In this document: piece after piece, positions 8,021 through 15,601 of the stretch
Layout of the letters: each line of letters starts with the position of its first letter
Position numbering within the stretch: position 1 is the stretch's first letter
From: an uncultured Collinsella sp.
GTDB lineage: Bacteria > Actinomycetota > Coriobacteriia > Coriobacteriales > Coriobacteriaceae
Direction: 5' to 3'
Assembly: GCA_900548935.1 (NCBI GenBank)
Contig: URMR01000024.1
Span: 1 to 16,920 of the forward strand
DNA length: 16,920 nucleotides
Position numbers and translations under genes: made by a program
Notes under the pieces: model-generated
Databases searched by the model: none
Told to the model about the DNA's origin: nothing
The model's input: the letters and a program-made list of their open reading frames with translations, nothing else

Positions 8021-8851
8021 CTAGTCCTCCTTGGTCTTGGGGTCGAGGGCGTCGCGCAGACCGTCGCCGGCAAGGTTCAGCGAAAGCACGCTCGCGATGA
8101 TGGCGATAGCCGGGAAGAAGATCATCCACCAGGCTTTACGCATCACGTTCTTGCCTGCCTGCAGGATGTTTCCCCAGCTGGCGTCGGGCGCCTTGATACC
8201 CAGGCCCAGAAACGAGAGGGCGGCCTCCGAGAGCACGGCCTCGGCAAAGACAAAGGTCGCCTGCACCAGAAAGGGTGCCATAACGTTGGGCACGATATGC
8301 AGCCACACGATACGCGCGGTCGAGGCGCCCTGCACGCGCAGGGCCTCCACAAAGGGCTCCTCCTTGACCACCATCGCACGCGAGCGCACGATGCGCGCCA
8401 TGCTGGGCGTATAGACGATGGAAAGCGCGATGATGACGTTCCAGACCGAGGCACCCATCATGGCCATGAGTGCGATAGCCAAAAGCACGCCCGGAATAGA
8501 CATAAGGCCGTCGCAGATGCGCATGAGAATATGATCGAGTCTCTCGTTGTAGCACGCATAGGCGCCGATCACCAAGCCGAGCACACTCGTCGTGAGCGTG
8601 ACGGCAATGCCAACGCCAAGTGACACGCGCGCGCCCGCGATGACGCGGGCAAGCAGGTCGCGGCCAAAGTCATCGCAGCCAAAGGGATGCGCGGGCGAAG
8701 GTGCCGAAAGTCGCAACGCCATCTCCTGCGCATTGGGATTAACCGTCCACACCAGCGGACCGACGAGCGCGATCAGCGCAATCGCCAGGAAAATGCAGCC
8801 GCCGACCACAAACCCCTTGTTGGCAAGAGCCTTCTTAAAGTTTGCCATCAT
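8021..8851 (-). CDS. Peptide/nickel-type ABC transporter permease, DppC/OppC-like
   Basis: A membrane permease of about 276 residues that pairs with the DppB-like protein. An N-terminal segment of the OppC type (GGCIFLAIALIALVGPLVW) is followed by HPFGCDDFGRDLLARVIAGA, the typical DppC signature, and by four or five further hydrophobic segments. The coupling loop is EALRVQGASTARIVWLHIVPN. The start is taken at ATG 8851, which overlaps the previous stop as ATGA with GGGG 6 nt upstream; ATG 8848 or 8863 are alternatives and change only the first few residues. The gene is in tight order with its neighbours, which argues for one transcript. Confidence 0.9.
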   Translation of the reverse strand: MMANFKKALANKGFVVGGCIFLAIALIALVGPLVWTVNPNAQEMALRLSAPSPAHPFGCDDFGRDLLARVIAGARVSLGVGIAVTLTTSVLGLVIGAYACYNERLDHILMRICDGLMSIPGVLLAIALMAMMGASVWNVIIALSIVYTPSMARIVRSRAMVVKEEPFVEALRVQGASTARIVWLHIVPNVMAPFLVQATFVFAEAVLSEAALSFLGLGIKAPDASWGNILQAGKNVMRKAWWMIFFPAIAIIASVLSLNLAGDGLRDALDPKTKED

Positions 8852-9801
8852 GCATCGCCCCATTTGCGAGCACGCGGGTCAAAAGCGCCGTAGGCAAGGT
8901 CGACGGCCAGATTGATCACCGAATTCAACAAGGCGATGACCAGCAGCACGCCCTGAATCACCGGATAGTCGCGACGCTCGATAGAGCTCGTGACCAGCTG
9001 GCCCAAACCGGGGATGTTAAAAATGGCCTCAGTCACCACGGCGCCCGTAATCAGGGCGCCAAAAGAATAGCCGACCGAGGTGAGAATCGGCAGCGCTGCG
9101 TTGCGCAGGGCATGGGCCAGTACCACGCGAACCTCGGAGACGCCCTTGGCACGCGCCGTCTTGACGCAGTCGAGCTGCATGGCCTCGATAACGCTCGAAC
9201 GGGTCATGCGCATGAGCAGGGCCGCCTGCACACATCCAAGCGATATAGCCGGCAACGCAAGATAGCGTAAATGGCTGAACCAACCCTTCGATAGCGGCGC
9301 ATAGCCGGCCACCGGGAACACACGCAACGTGACGGCAAACAGCCACATAAGCATGAGCGCCATCAAAAAGCCGGGTATCGCCACGCCCAAAAGAGCAACG
9401 ACACGCAAGACCGCGTCGGTGCGCGACCCATGTTTGAGGGCAGCGACGACGCCGCAGGGCAGTGCAATCAACAGCGCGATGAGCTGTGCCAGAAGCGCGA
9501 GCGATAGCGTGGGGCCAAAGTGCTCGGCGATCGCCTGCGTGACGGGCTGGCGCATAAAATACGAATCGCCCAGGTCGCCGGTAAGCACGCCGCCCATCCA
9601 CTCAACGTAGCGCTGCGGCAGCGGCTCGTTGAGTCCCAAGCTATCGTTGACGCGCTCGATCTGGTCGGCCGAAGCCTCCATGCCGAGCATCGAAGAAGCC
9701 GGGTCGCCCGGCGTGAGATAGATAATCAAAAACACGACGACCGAGATGATGAGCATCACCGGAACCATCGCGCCTATACGTTTGAGCGTGTACTTCAACA
9801 T
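8848..9801 (-). CDS. Peptide/nickel-type ABC transporter permease, DppB/OppB-like
   Basis: A 317-residue permease with the classical DppB N-terminus: a charged MLKYTLKRIG start, one membrane segment, then YLTPGDPASSMLG. The mid-region RYVEWMGGVLTGDLGDS and the coupling loop TARAKGVSEVRVVLAHALRNA are also family hallmarks. It ends with AYGAFDPRARK, the usual DppB tail. About six membrane segments are visible. ATG 9801 has only a distant GGGG-type ribosome site (about 13 nt away), so initiation may be weak compared with the other genes. It follows the binding-protein gene by 88 nt, a gap filled largely by a hairpin (9836-9879). Confidence 0.92.
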   Translation of the reverse strand: MLKYTLKRIGAMVPVMLIISVVVFLIIYLTPGDPASSMLGMEASADQIERVNDSLGLNEPLPQRYVEWMGGVLTGDLGDSYFMRQPVTQAIAEHFGPTLSLALLAQLIALLIALPCGVVAALKHGSRTDAVLRVVALLGVAIPGFLMALMLMWLFAVTLRVFPVAGYAPLSKGWFSHLRYLALPAISLGCVQAALLMRMTRSSVIEAMQLDCVKTARAKGVSEVRVVLAHALRNAALPILTSVGYSFGALITGAVVTEAIFNIPGLGQLVTSSIERRDYPVIQGVLLVIALLNSVINLAVDLAYGAFDPRARKWGDA

Positions 9802-9835
9802 GCGAGGCGTCTATTTCCCCTCTGAACGTGGACAG

Positions 9836-9879
9836 GGCGTGACGGCCACAGGGGACCAGATCCCTCAAGCCGCCACGCC
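9836..9879 (-). other. Intercistronic hairpin between binding protein and permease genes
   Basis: On the minus strand GGCGTGGCGGC pairs with GCCGTCACGCC (arms 9869-9879 and 9836-9846): 10 Watson-Crick pairs plus one G-U, with a further AGGG/CCCT pairing inside the loop. There is no following T tract, so it is not a standard terminator. Such structures after a binding-protein gene often stabilise that part of the mRNA and keep the binding protein in excess over the permeases; that role is inferred here. Confidence 0.6.
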
Positions 9880-9889
9880 ATCTATTGCA

Positions 9890-11500
9890 TTACTCCGGAC
9901 GCTTGGCATTCCAAACGATGGCGCCGTCGAGCACCTCGACGTCCTCGACGTCTGCCTGGGTGCCCGTGATGGAAGCGTAGTGGCAAAGCGGCTCGATGAC
10001 GGCGATCTCATAGAGGCGCTCCTGAGCCTCGGCCCACTTCTTGGCCGCGGCGTCGGTGTCCTTGGCGGTGCGGGTCTCGGCCACGAGCTTGAGCGCCTTC
10101 TCGTCGGACAGGCCATAGAAGGCCTTGGAGACCGAGAGGGACTGGGCCGGGATGGGCTTGTAGTTGGTGGAGGCCACAAAGAGGTCCCACTGCTCGGGCT
10201 TGCCGGAGCGAATGTCCATGAAGGTCGCGAACTCGTAGCTGTCGACCTCGGCGGTGAAGCCGGCCTTCTCGAGCTGCTCCTGCAGCGCGACGGTGGCGTT
10301 GTACATATCCTTGTAGTCGGGAGTGGTCAGCAGCTTGACCGTCTCACCGGCATAGGAGGTCTTGGCCAGGGCCTTCTTGGCGGCCTTGGCGTCGGCCTGG
10401 TTGAAGTACTTCTTGCCCGCGTCGGTCGCCCACTGAGCGTTCTCGGGGTTGCCAAGGTTGGGATCGATGTTGAAGAGCTCCTTCTCGCCATAGGCGGCAA
10501 GAGCGGCCGCCTCGCAGTCGATAGCCATGAGGGCGCACTTGCGGATCTCCTCGTCGGCGAAGACGCCCTCGTTCATGTTGAGGAAGGCGGTCAGAACGCC
10601 GGCGTTATGGGTGTAGAGCTTAACGTCGTCGTTGCCGTCGAAGTCGTGGTAGTTCTCGGTGGGGATCTCGCCAGCGATATCGTACTCGCCGGTCTCAAAC
10701 CCGCTCACGCGCGTGGAGGCCTCGGTCACGAACTGATAGTAGATGTCCTTGGTGGGCGCGGAGACCTTGCCGGTGTAGCCCGAAGCCTTGCCGTGGGCGG
10801 CGACATAGTCCTCGTAGCGGGTGAGATGGATGTACTGGTCCTGCTTCCACTCCACAAGTTTGTAGGCACCGGTACCCACGTACTCGGTCACGCCGGTATC
10901 GCCCGCGGCCTCGATGACCTCGGAGGGGAAGATACCCGGATACTGGGAGTGGTTGCCCAGGATGATCATAAAGTCGATGGCGGGCTCGGTCAGCGTGCAG
11001 GTGACCTCGTGGTCGCCCGAGGCGGCGAAGGTGGCGCCGGGCAGCAAGCTCGCGGCGCGGTCGTTGACGGTGAGCCAGCGGTTCATCGAAGCCACGACGT
11101 CCTCGGAGCCAAACTCCTTGCCGTTGTGGAAGGTGACGCCCTCGCGCAGCTTGATGGTGTAGGTCAGGCCGTCGTCGGAGACCTCATAGCCCTTGGCCAG
11201 CACGGGCTGGGGCTCGTAGTCGCTATCGAGGCCAAAGAGCGGCTCGACGACGTTGCAGATGATGTCCATGGTCACAAGCGACGACGTGGTGTGCGGATCG
11301 AGACCGTCCGGGCTCGCCGGGAGCGCGATCTGCAGCTCGTCGCGATACTCCACATCCTGGCCGGAGGCAGCGGCGCTACCGCTCTCGGCGCCCGAACCGC
11401 CGCAGCCGGTGAGGCCGAGTCCGGCCAACACGGATAGCGTGCCAAGGCCGGCTACAAAGCTGCGACGGGAAATGCCCGCCTGGGTAAGGTTGTTGTTCAT
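9890..11500 (-). CDS. Peptide/nickel-type ABC transporter substrate-binding lipoprotein (SBP family 5)
   Basis: A 536-residue extracytoplasmic receptor for the importer encoded downstream. The N-terminus has a Tat-like SRRSF (11-15), a hydrophobic core and the lipobox LTGC, placing the lipidated Cys at 33, followed by a Ser/Gly-rich linker. The family 5 pattern is clear: PDGLDPHTTSS, then VVEPLFGLDSDYEPQPVLAKGYEVSDDGLTYT read in parts, LREGVTFHNGKEFGSEDVVAS, and YVGTGAYKLVEW. Ligand class (peptide, nickel chelate or other) cannot be fixed by eye. ATG 11500 has GAGAGGA about 5 nt upstream; the frame remains open upstream to 11743 but without receptor-like sequence. Codon use is strongly biased (many ACC and AAG), as expected for an abundant protein. 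Confidence 0.93.
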   Translation of the reverse strand: MNNNLTQAGISRRSFVAGLGTLSVLAGLGLTGCGGSGAESGSAAASGQDVEYRDELQIALPASPDGLDPHTTSSLVTMDIICNVVEPLFGLDSDYEPQPVLAKGYEVSDDGLTYTIKLREGVTFHNGKEFGSEDVVASMNRWLTVNDRAASLLPGATFAASGDHEVTCTLTEPAIDFMIILGNHSQYPGIFPSEVIEAAGDTGVTEYVGTGAYKLVEWKQDQYIHLTRYEDYVAAHGKASGYTGKVSAPTKDIYYQFVTEASTRVSGFETGEYDIAGEIPTENYHDFDGNDDVKLYTHNAGVLTAFLNMNEGVFADEEIRKCALMAIDCEAAALAAYGEKELFNIDPNLGNPENAQWATDAGKKYFNQADAKAAKKALAKTSYAGETVKLLTTPDYKDMYNATVALQEQLEKAGFTAEVDSYEFATFMDIRSGKPEQWDLFVASTNYKPIPAQSLSVSKAFYGLSDEKALKLVAETRTAKDTDAAAKKWAEAQERLYEIAVIEPLCHYASITGTQADVEDVEVLDGAIVWNAKRPE

Positions 11501-11610
11501 AAAAATCCTCTCATAGCTGAACAAACGGACAAATATATGCAAAGCCGGACAGCGCCTTGCGGTGCATCGGGGTACCGCCCGGCAAAAGCAACGATACGTA
11601 ATGGGGCCAT
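11497..11610 (-). CDS. Possible 37-codon leader reading frame linking to the binding protein gene
   Basis: An ATG at 11610 overlaps the stop of the preceding small frame as TGATG. The frame runs 37 codons to a TGA that overlaps the binding-protein start as ATGA. It could couple translation of the leader to the receptor gene. Against it: no ribosome site of its own, and codons rare in this genome (TTA, ATA, TTG). It contains the receptor gene's ribosome site near its end. Listed as a weak candidate only. Confidence 0.2.
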   Translation of the reverse strand: MAPLRIVAFAGRYPDAPQGAVRLCIYLSVCSAMRGFL

Positions 11611-11669
11611 CAAAGGGCCGACATACCCAAGCTCCGCCACATCGGATGAAAATCGAGAGCTTCAGCCAT
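11610..11669 (-). CDS. Possible 19-codon leader peptide with strong ribosome site
   Basis: ATG 11669 is preceded at 7 nt by GAGAGGGG (11677-11684), as good a ribosome site as those of the real genes here. It encodes a 19-residue peptide (MAEALDFH, then PMWRSLGMSAL). The same frame is open upstream to an ATG at 11831, which would give 73 residues with no family resemblance; the internal start has the better site. It may be a regulatory upstream reading frame. No codon run typical of an attenuator is present apart from a single Trp. Confidence 0.35.
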   Translation of the reverse strand: MAEALDFHPMWRSLGMSAL

Positions 11670-11708
11670 AACGGGTCCCCTCTCGAACCAAAACGAGATA
11701 CGACGGCA

Positions 11709-11736
11709 TGGATGCACCACGGATGGTGACAATCCA
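11709..11736 (-). other. Hairpin in the leader of the peptide importer operon
   Basis: In the minus-strand transcript TGGAT pairs with ATCCA, and inside it CACCA pairs with TGGTG around a TCCG tetraloop, with a small internal loop between the two helices. It lies between the two best small leader frames. It matches no riboswitch consensus I know. Confidence 0.4.
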
Positions 11737-11827
11737 GGCGCACTCAAACCCGGAATCTTGGAGAACCTGCCTTGCGGACAGTTATTTAGTTGTGCGTCGT
11801 CTCTCCCGGAGCCGTGAACATACCTGC

Positions 11828-11896
11828 TCATATGCGACTCCGAGCCATATATAGGGCACGCGCGGCAACGCGGCGAATGTATGTCGTCTGCAGCAC
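11828..11896 (-). CDS. Possible 22-codon leader peptide with near-perfect ribosome site
   Basis: GTG 11896 follows AAGGAGGG (11904-11911) at 7 nt, the strongest ribosome site on the right side of the window. The 22-residue product is basic, with five Arg and two Tyr, and ends in a TGA that overlaps an ATG (ATGA at 11828-11831) opening the next frame. A regulatory upstream frame is plausible; the Arg content may simply reflect GC-rich DNA. Confidence 0.35.
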   Translation of the reverse strand: MLQTTYIRRVAARALYMARSRI

Positions 11897-12004
11897 CGGC
11901 GCACCCTCCTTTTCTCGTCGAAGGTAACTATATCAACGGTTGTCGTCCAGACGAACACCGCCGACATGCGTACGACAGCGTCGTGTGCCGTCGTTTAATA
12001 AATA

Positions 12005-12032
12005 ATTATCTTAATTGATAAGAGTTTGTCAT
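12005..12032 (-). promoter_or_regulatory. Probable promoter of the peptide importer operon with embedded palindrome
   Basis: On the minus strand ATGACA (12027-12032) and GATAAT (12005-12010), each five of six matches to consensus, are 16 bp apart. The region is the most AT-rich on the right side. A perfect palindrome, TTATC-N6-GATAA (12006-12021), covers most of the -10 and the spacer and could be a repressor site. The start site would be near 11998. Confidence 0.5.
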
Positions 12033-12050
12033 CCTTCATTCGGCGAGCGG

Positions 12051-12086
12051 CAAGACAAAGCCGCCGAGGCTCATATCCCCGACGGC
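12051..12086 (-). terminator. Intrinsic terminator after modC
   Basis: In the minus direction GCCGTCGGGG (12077-12086) pairs with CCTCGGCGGC (12060-12069), 10 bp including two G-U pairs, with a 7-nt loop. It is followed by TTTGTCTT. It lies 11 nt after the modC stop and ends the modABC transcript before the peptide importer promoter. Confidence 0.75.
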
Positions 12087-12097
12087 ATTACCCGGCG

Positions 12098-13168
12098 CTA
12101 TCGACAAACCAAATGGATCTTACTCGCATCGAAGTGCATGCGTAGCGTCTCGCCTGCTTGCGGCAGCTCGTCGACAGGCACGCCCACCTTGTTGACCTTC
12201 CACTGCAGACGCGTGGGCGCATCAGTACGCGGCGCATCCAACAGCACCAGGCGCTCAAAACGTGAATCGCTCACTCGGGCCACGTGCAAATCATAGCTGT
12301 TGCGGCCCCACTCGGCACGGTTGTCAACATGGAAGTAGCTTGCGCGAATGCCCAGGTACGCCACAGTATCGGGAACCTCACGACCTACGTTAAAGCTCAT
12401 GCCCCAGTCGAGGGCCTCAACTTCTTCGTCGCCGACCTTGCGCGCCCGGCTTGTGTTCTTGCACCCCGTCAGGCGCAGCGCCGCCAGCGTCTGCGGACGG
12501 CGGACCACGTCCTCGACGGAGCCGATCTCCTCAACATGCCCGTCGTGCATCACGCAGATGCGCTGGCAGAGGCGGCACGCTTCGTCGATATCGTGACTCA
12601 CGTAGAGCACGGTACGGTTGCACACATCGAACAGGTCGAGCATGTTCTGCTCGAGCGCGCTCTTAAGATAGGAATCGAGCGCGCTCATGGGCTCGTCGAA
12701 CATAAAGATCCCCGGATGCGCCGCCACCATGCGCGCAAGCGCCACACGTTGCTGCTGACCGCCCGAGAGGCGCGCGGGATAGCGGTCGGCAAAATCGGCC
12801 AGACCAAAGATGCCCAGGTAGCGTTCGGCAAGCTTTTTGCGCGCTGCGGCGTCTCCCGCATCCTCAACGCCGGCGCATACGTTATCGGCCACCGTCATGT
12901 TGGGGAACAGCTGATAGTTTTGGAACAGCAGAGCGCATTTGCGCTCCTGGGGTGACAGGTTGATGCCCGCCGCCGAGTCAAAAAAGGTCACGCCGTTGAC
13001 GACGATCTTGCCCTCGTCGGGCGTCTCCACACCGGCAATGCAGCGCAGCGTGCAACTCTTGCCGCAACCCGAGGCACCCAGCAGCGCCACACGCTCCTCG
13101 CCGGCCTCAAGCTGCATGTCGAGCATAAACCCGGGATAGCGCTTTTTGATATCCAGAACGAGTGACAT
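12098..13168 (-). CDS. modC: Molybdate ABC transporter ATPase
   Basis: A 356-residue ATPase energising molybdate uptake. Walker A GASGCGKS (31-38), Q-loop Q83, signature LSGGQQQR (134-141), Walker B IFMFDEP (154-160) and switch SHD are intact. The following motif reads MSALD where LSALD is usual. After the nucleotide-binding domain (about 1-230) a C-terminal part of about 125 residues resembles the regulatory MOP/TOBE region of ModC/CysA-type ATPases, with IRASYFHV where the family has IRxxD-type strands; divergence makes oxyanion binding uncertain. The gene starts 3 nt after the modB stop and ends at a terminator. Confidence 0.88.
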   Translation of the reverse strand: MSLVLDIKKRYPGFMLDMQLEAGEERVALLGASGCGKSCTLRCIAGVETPDEGKIVVNGVTFFDSAAGINLSPQERKCALLFQNYQLFPNMTVADNVCAGVEDAGDAAARKKLAERYLGIFGLADFADRYPARLSGGQQQRVALARMVAAHPGIFMFDEPMSALDSYLKSALEQNMLDLFDVCNRTVLYVSHDIDEACRLCQRICVMHDGHVEEIGSVEDVVRRPQTLAALRLTGCKNTSRARKVGDEEVEALDWGMSFNVGREVPDTVAYLGIRASYFHVDNRAEWGRNSYDLHVARVSDSRFERLVLLDAPRTDAPTRLQWKVNKVGVPVDELPQAGETLRMHFDASKIHLVCR

Positions 13169-13171
13169 GAC

Positions 13172-14614
13172 CTATCGACCTCCCTGCGGCGCCGCATCAT
13201 CGCGCATAAGCTCGGCCAGCGCCTCGCGATCGATTCGCAGGGCATCGCCGCCCGCCGGGTCGAGCGAATCACCCTGTCCGGCGAGGTCTTTGGCCTGCTT
13301 GCGCCCCGCATGGGAAAGGCCCCGCTCGCGATACTTTTGCGAATGGGCGGTGTACATGTTAATGAACAGGATGACCAGGAAACTGAACGCAATCACAACG
13401 GCGACCCAAAAGAGGGCCACCGAGGTGTTGCCGCCCATCCACTCAAAGTAAATCGCAATGGGGATGGTCTGCGTAATACCGGCGTAGTTGCCCGCAAAGA
13501 ACAGCGTGCAGCCAAACTCTCCCATCGCGCGGGCAAAGGCGAGGACCGTACCAGCGGCAATAGAAGGCCACCCAAGCGGCATCATAAGCTTGGCAAAGAT
13601 GCGACGCTCGGACCATCCCAGGGTTCGCGCGGCGTCAAGCATCTGCGTGTCGAGGCTCTCGAAGGCTCCGAGCGCCGTACGGTAGACCAGCGGAAACGAC
13701 ACAACGACGGCTGAAATGACCGCCGCGGGCCAGGTAAAGACGATCGAGATGCCGTGCGAGATGAGCCACTGCCCCACCCCGGTCGAACGGCCAAATAGCA
13801 TAAGCAGCAAAAAGCCGCACACCGTAGGCGGCAGCACCATGGGGATCGTAAAGACCGAGTCGAGCAGGCCCTTGATGCGACTCGAGGTACCCATAGTCTT
13901 CCACGCGGCGAACAGGCCCAGCGCAAGGGAGATCACCAGGGCAAGGCCGCTCGTTTTTATGGACACCCAAAACGGGCGATAGTCGATGTCGCCCAAAAAG
14001 GAGCCCAGAGAGGTCAAAGGCCCCTGCTCATCCCGCAACACGACTGACGATGCCTCTACCATCTGAGCGCTATCAAGCCAACGCGCGCCGCCCTTGGCAT
14101 CACCCGAGGCTGATGCAATCACCACATAGCGGTCCCCATCCGCACCGTGCTCGTCAAAGCCATAGGTATACCCGCCGGCATCAAACCTTGTATCCGCCGT
14201 GACATACCAAGGAAGGTCCACGTCCCCCAGCTGCGCACCTCCCATGCAGTTTGCGCTGTCGAGCTCACAGACGAGGGCCTTGAGACCCGATACGCACTCG
14301 TTGTCCTGCGGATCCAGTCCATACCTCTCAATCGCCTTGGGCGATATCCACACCACAACGCGATCGGCAGCAGGCGCCACTACAAGGTCCACGTCCTCGT
14401 CAACGGGAAACCGGTAGCCCTCAGGCTGGCCCTCCATGGCACGAGCGGTCCCCTTGGCCAACCGCTCAAAACCCTCGATCCCATAGGAAAGCCCATGAGC
14501 GGTCGCAGCAACCTGGGCCCCGTCCTCAGCGTCCCCAGCAAACGCAAATCCCGGCACCCAGCAAAGCGCGAAGGTCAAAGCACAGGCGACAAGCATGCGG
14601 AATCTATTAAGCAC
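13172..14614 (-). CDS. modB: Molybdate ABC transporter permease with N-terminal signal peptide and added extracytoplasmic domain
   Basis: The last two thirds is a clear ModB permease. VSIKTSGLALVISLALG and LDSVFTIPMVLPPTVCGFLL read in parts, SFPLVYRTALGAFESLD and the coupling loop DAARTLGWSERRIFAKLMMP (327-346) follow, with about five membrane segments between residues 215 and 420. ModB proteins are usually 220-260 residues; this one is 480. From GTG 14614 (GGAG 6 nt upstream) it begins with a signal peptide (about 1-26, ending GFAFA). About 185 extracytoplasmic residues follow, with Cys at 107, 116 and 123 and no motif I recognise. E. coli ModB has its N-terminus outside, so the fusion is topologically sensible. 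A hydrophilic C-terminal tail of about 50 residues faces the cytoplasm. The gene follows modA by 68 nt and precedes modC by 3 nt. Confidence 0.87.
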   Translation of the reverse strand: MLNRFRMLVACALTFALCWVPGFAFAGDAEDGAQVAATAHGLSYGIEGFERLAKGTARAMEGQPEGYRFPVDEDVDLVVAPAADRVVVWISPKAIERYGLDPQDNECVSGLKALVCELDSANCMGGAQLGDVDLPWYVTADTRFDAGGYTYGFDEHGADGDRYVVIASASGDAKGGARWLDSAQMVEASSVVLRDEQGPLTSLGSFLGDIDYRPFWVSIKTSGLALVISLALGLFAAWKTMGTSSRIKGLLDSVFTIPMVLPPTVCGFLLLMLFGRSTGVGQWLISHGISIVFTWPAAVISAVVVSFPLVYRTALGAFESLDTQMLDAARTLGWSERRIFAKLMMPLGWPSIAAGTVLAFARAMGEFGCTLFFAGNYAGITQTIPIAIYFEWMGGNTSVALFWVAVVIAFSFLVILFINMYTAHSQKYRERGLSHAGRKQAKDLAGQGDSLDPAGGDALRIDREALAELMRDDAAPQGGR

Positions 14615-14682
14615 GAAAAGCTCCAAGCGAATACAAGGACGGAGTGAAACACAAAACGATGGAATTATCGCGCCAAGCCGCA

Positions 14683-15555
14683 CTACGCGGAAAGCTCAAA
14701 GCCGTACTTGGCCCAAATCTTCTGAGCCTTCTTGTTAGACAGGCAGAAGTCGATAAACGCCTTGGCCTCGTCGGCGTGCTCGGAGCCATCGGCGACAGCA
14801 CCCGGGTACACGATGGGCTTGTGCGAATCCTCGGGGCACACGAAGGCCTCCTCGATGCCGTCGTAGCGGTAGATGTCAGAGCTGTAGACAAAACCTGCCA
14901 CGCAGTCGCCTGTGGACACATAGGCGGCGGCGGTACCAACTTTGTCGGCCAGCGCGACCTTGTCGGCGATCTCGGGAGCATAATCACCGTCGTCGCCCTC
15001 GGTGCCGGTGTAGAGGCCCACGGAGGCCAGGGCCTGGTTGGCGTACTTGCCGGCGGGAACGGTCTTGGCGTCGCCAATGGCGATCTTGCCGTCCAGATTC
15101 GCGACGTCGGCGATGGCCTCGACCTTGGTTTCGGAGCCCTCGGCACGAACGATCACAAGGTCATTGACGAACATGTCCTCACGCGTGGCGGCGTCGACGA
15201 GCTCGGCGGCCTCGGCGTCGTCCATGGTGCCCTTGGAGGCCGTGATGAGCACGTCGACGGCGGCACCGGCGCGCATCTGCTCGACAAGGTCGCCGGAGGC
15301 CTTAAACTGCGTGTCGGCAAACGTAGTGCCGGTCTGGTCGGTGTAGAGCTCCTGGACCTCGGGCAGGGCCTTCTCGAGCGAGTTGGCGGCAAAGACCTGC
15401 AGCTCGACAGCTTTCTTGGAAGATGCCTTAGCAGAACCGGCATCGGATCCAGTCGGCTCGGACGTCTTTTTGCCCGAGCAGCCAGCAAGGCCAAGGCCGG
15501 CGGCGGCGGCAGCAGAAAGCGAGACAAAACCGCGGCGTGAAACCATATCGAACAT
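14683..15555 (-). CDS. modA: Molybdate ABC transporter substrate-binding lipoprotein
   Basis: A 290-residue receptor that captures molybdate (or tungstate) and delivers it to ModBC. It begins with a Tat-like SRRGF (6-10) and a lipobox LAGC with the lipidated Cys at 26. The mature part shows the ModA pattern: VFAANSLEKALPEV, FKASGDLVEQMRAGAAVDVLI read in parts, SKGTMDDAEAAELVD, VNDLVIV, IAIGDAKTVPAGKYANQAL, and YSSDI near the C-terminus. I chose ATG 15555 because AAAGGG lies 6 nt upstream; TTG 15561 is a possible but weaker start. It is the first gene of modABC, expressed from its own promoter region, which contains two strong inverted repeats. Confidence 0.92.
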   Translation of the reverse strand: MFDMVSRRGFVSLSAAAAAGLGLAGCSGKKTSEPTGSDAGSAKASSKKAVELQVFAANSLEKALPEVQELYTDQTGTTFADTQFKASGDLVEQMRAGAAVDVLITASKGTMDDAEAAELVDAATREDMFVNDLVIVRAEGSETKVEAIADVANLDGKIAIGDAKTVPAGKYANQALASVGLYTGTEGDDGDYAPEIADKVALADKVGTAAAYVSTGDCVAGFVYSSDIYRYDGIEEAFVCPEDSHKPIVYPGAVADGSEHADEAKAFIDFCLSNKKAQKIWAKYGFELSA

Positions 15556-15601
15556 GTTCAACCCTTTCGGACCTTGTGCCCGGGCACCCCACCGCGGGCT
15601 T

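Larger units (their letters stand above)
11501..12000 (-). promoter_or_regulatory. Long leader region of the peptide importer operon
   Basis: About 500 nt separate the probable promoter (12005-12032) from the binding-protein start at 11500, with no gene of ordinary size. The stretch holds two small frames with good ribosome sites (11828-11896 and 11610-11669), frame-linking stop/start overlaps, a hairpin at 11709-11736, and a cluster of ACGAC/GTCGT repeats at about 11940-11995 that can form short stems. It looks like a regulatory leader rather than decayed coding sequence. I could not match it to a known riboswitch. Confidence 0.45.

Noticed and set aside
9746..11437. 563-codon open frame on the plus strand
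   Set aside because: It lies antisense to the substrate-binding protein gene, whose strong codon bias keeps stops out of the opposite strand; its product is low-complexity Gly/Val/Leu/Asp sequence with no domain.
11782..11967. 61-codon frame in the leader of the peptide importer
   Set aside because: No ribosome site before its ATG, and it overlaps the better supported 22-codon frame in another register.
12003..12021. Fur box upstream of the peptide importer
   Set aside because: Half-sites are TTATC then GATAA, the reverse order of the GATAAT-N-ATTATC arrangement.
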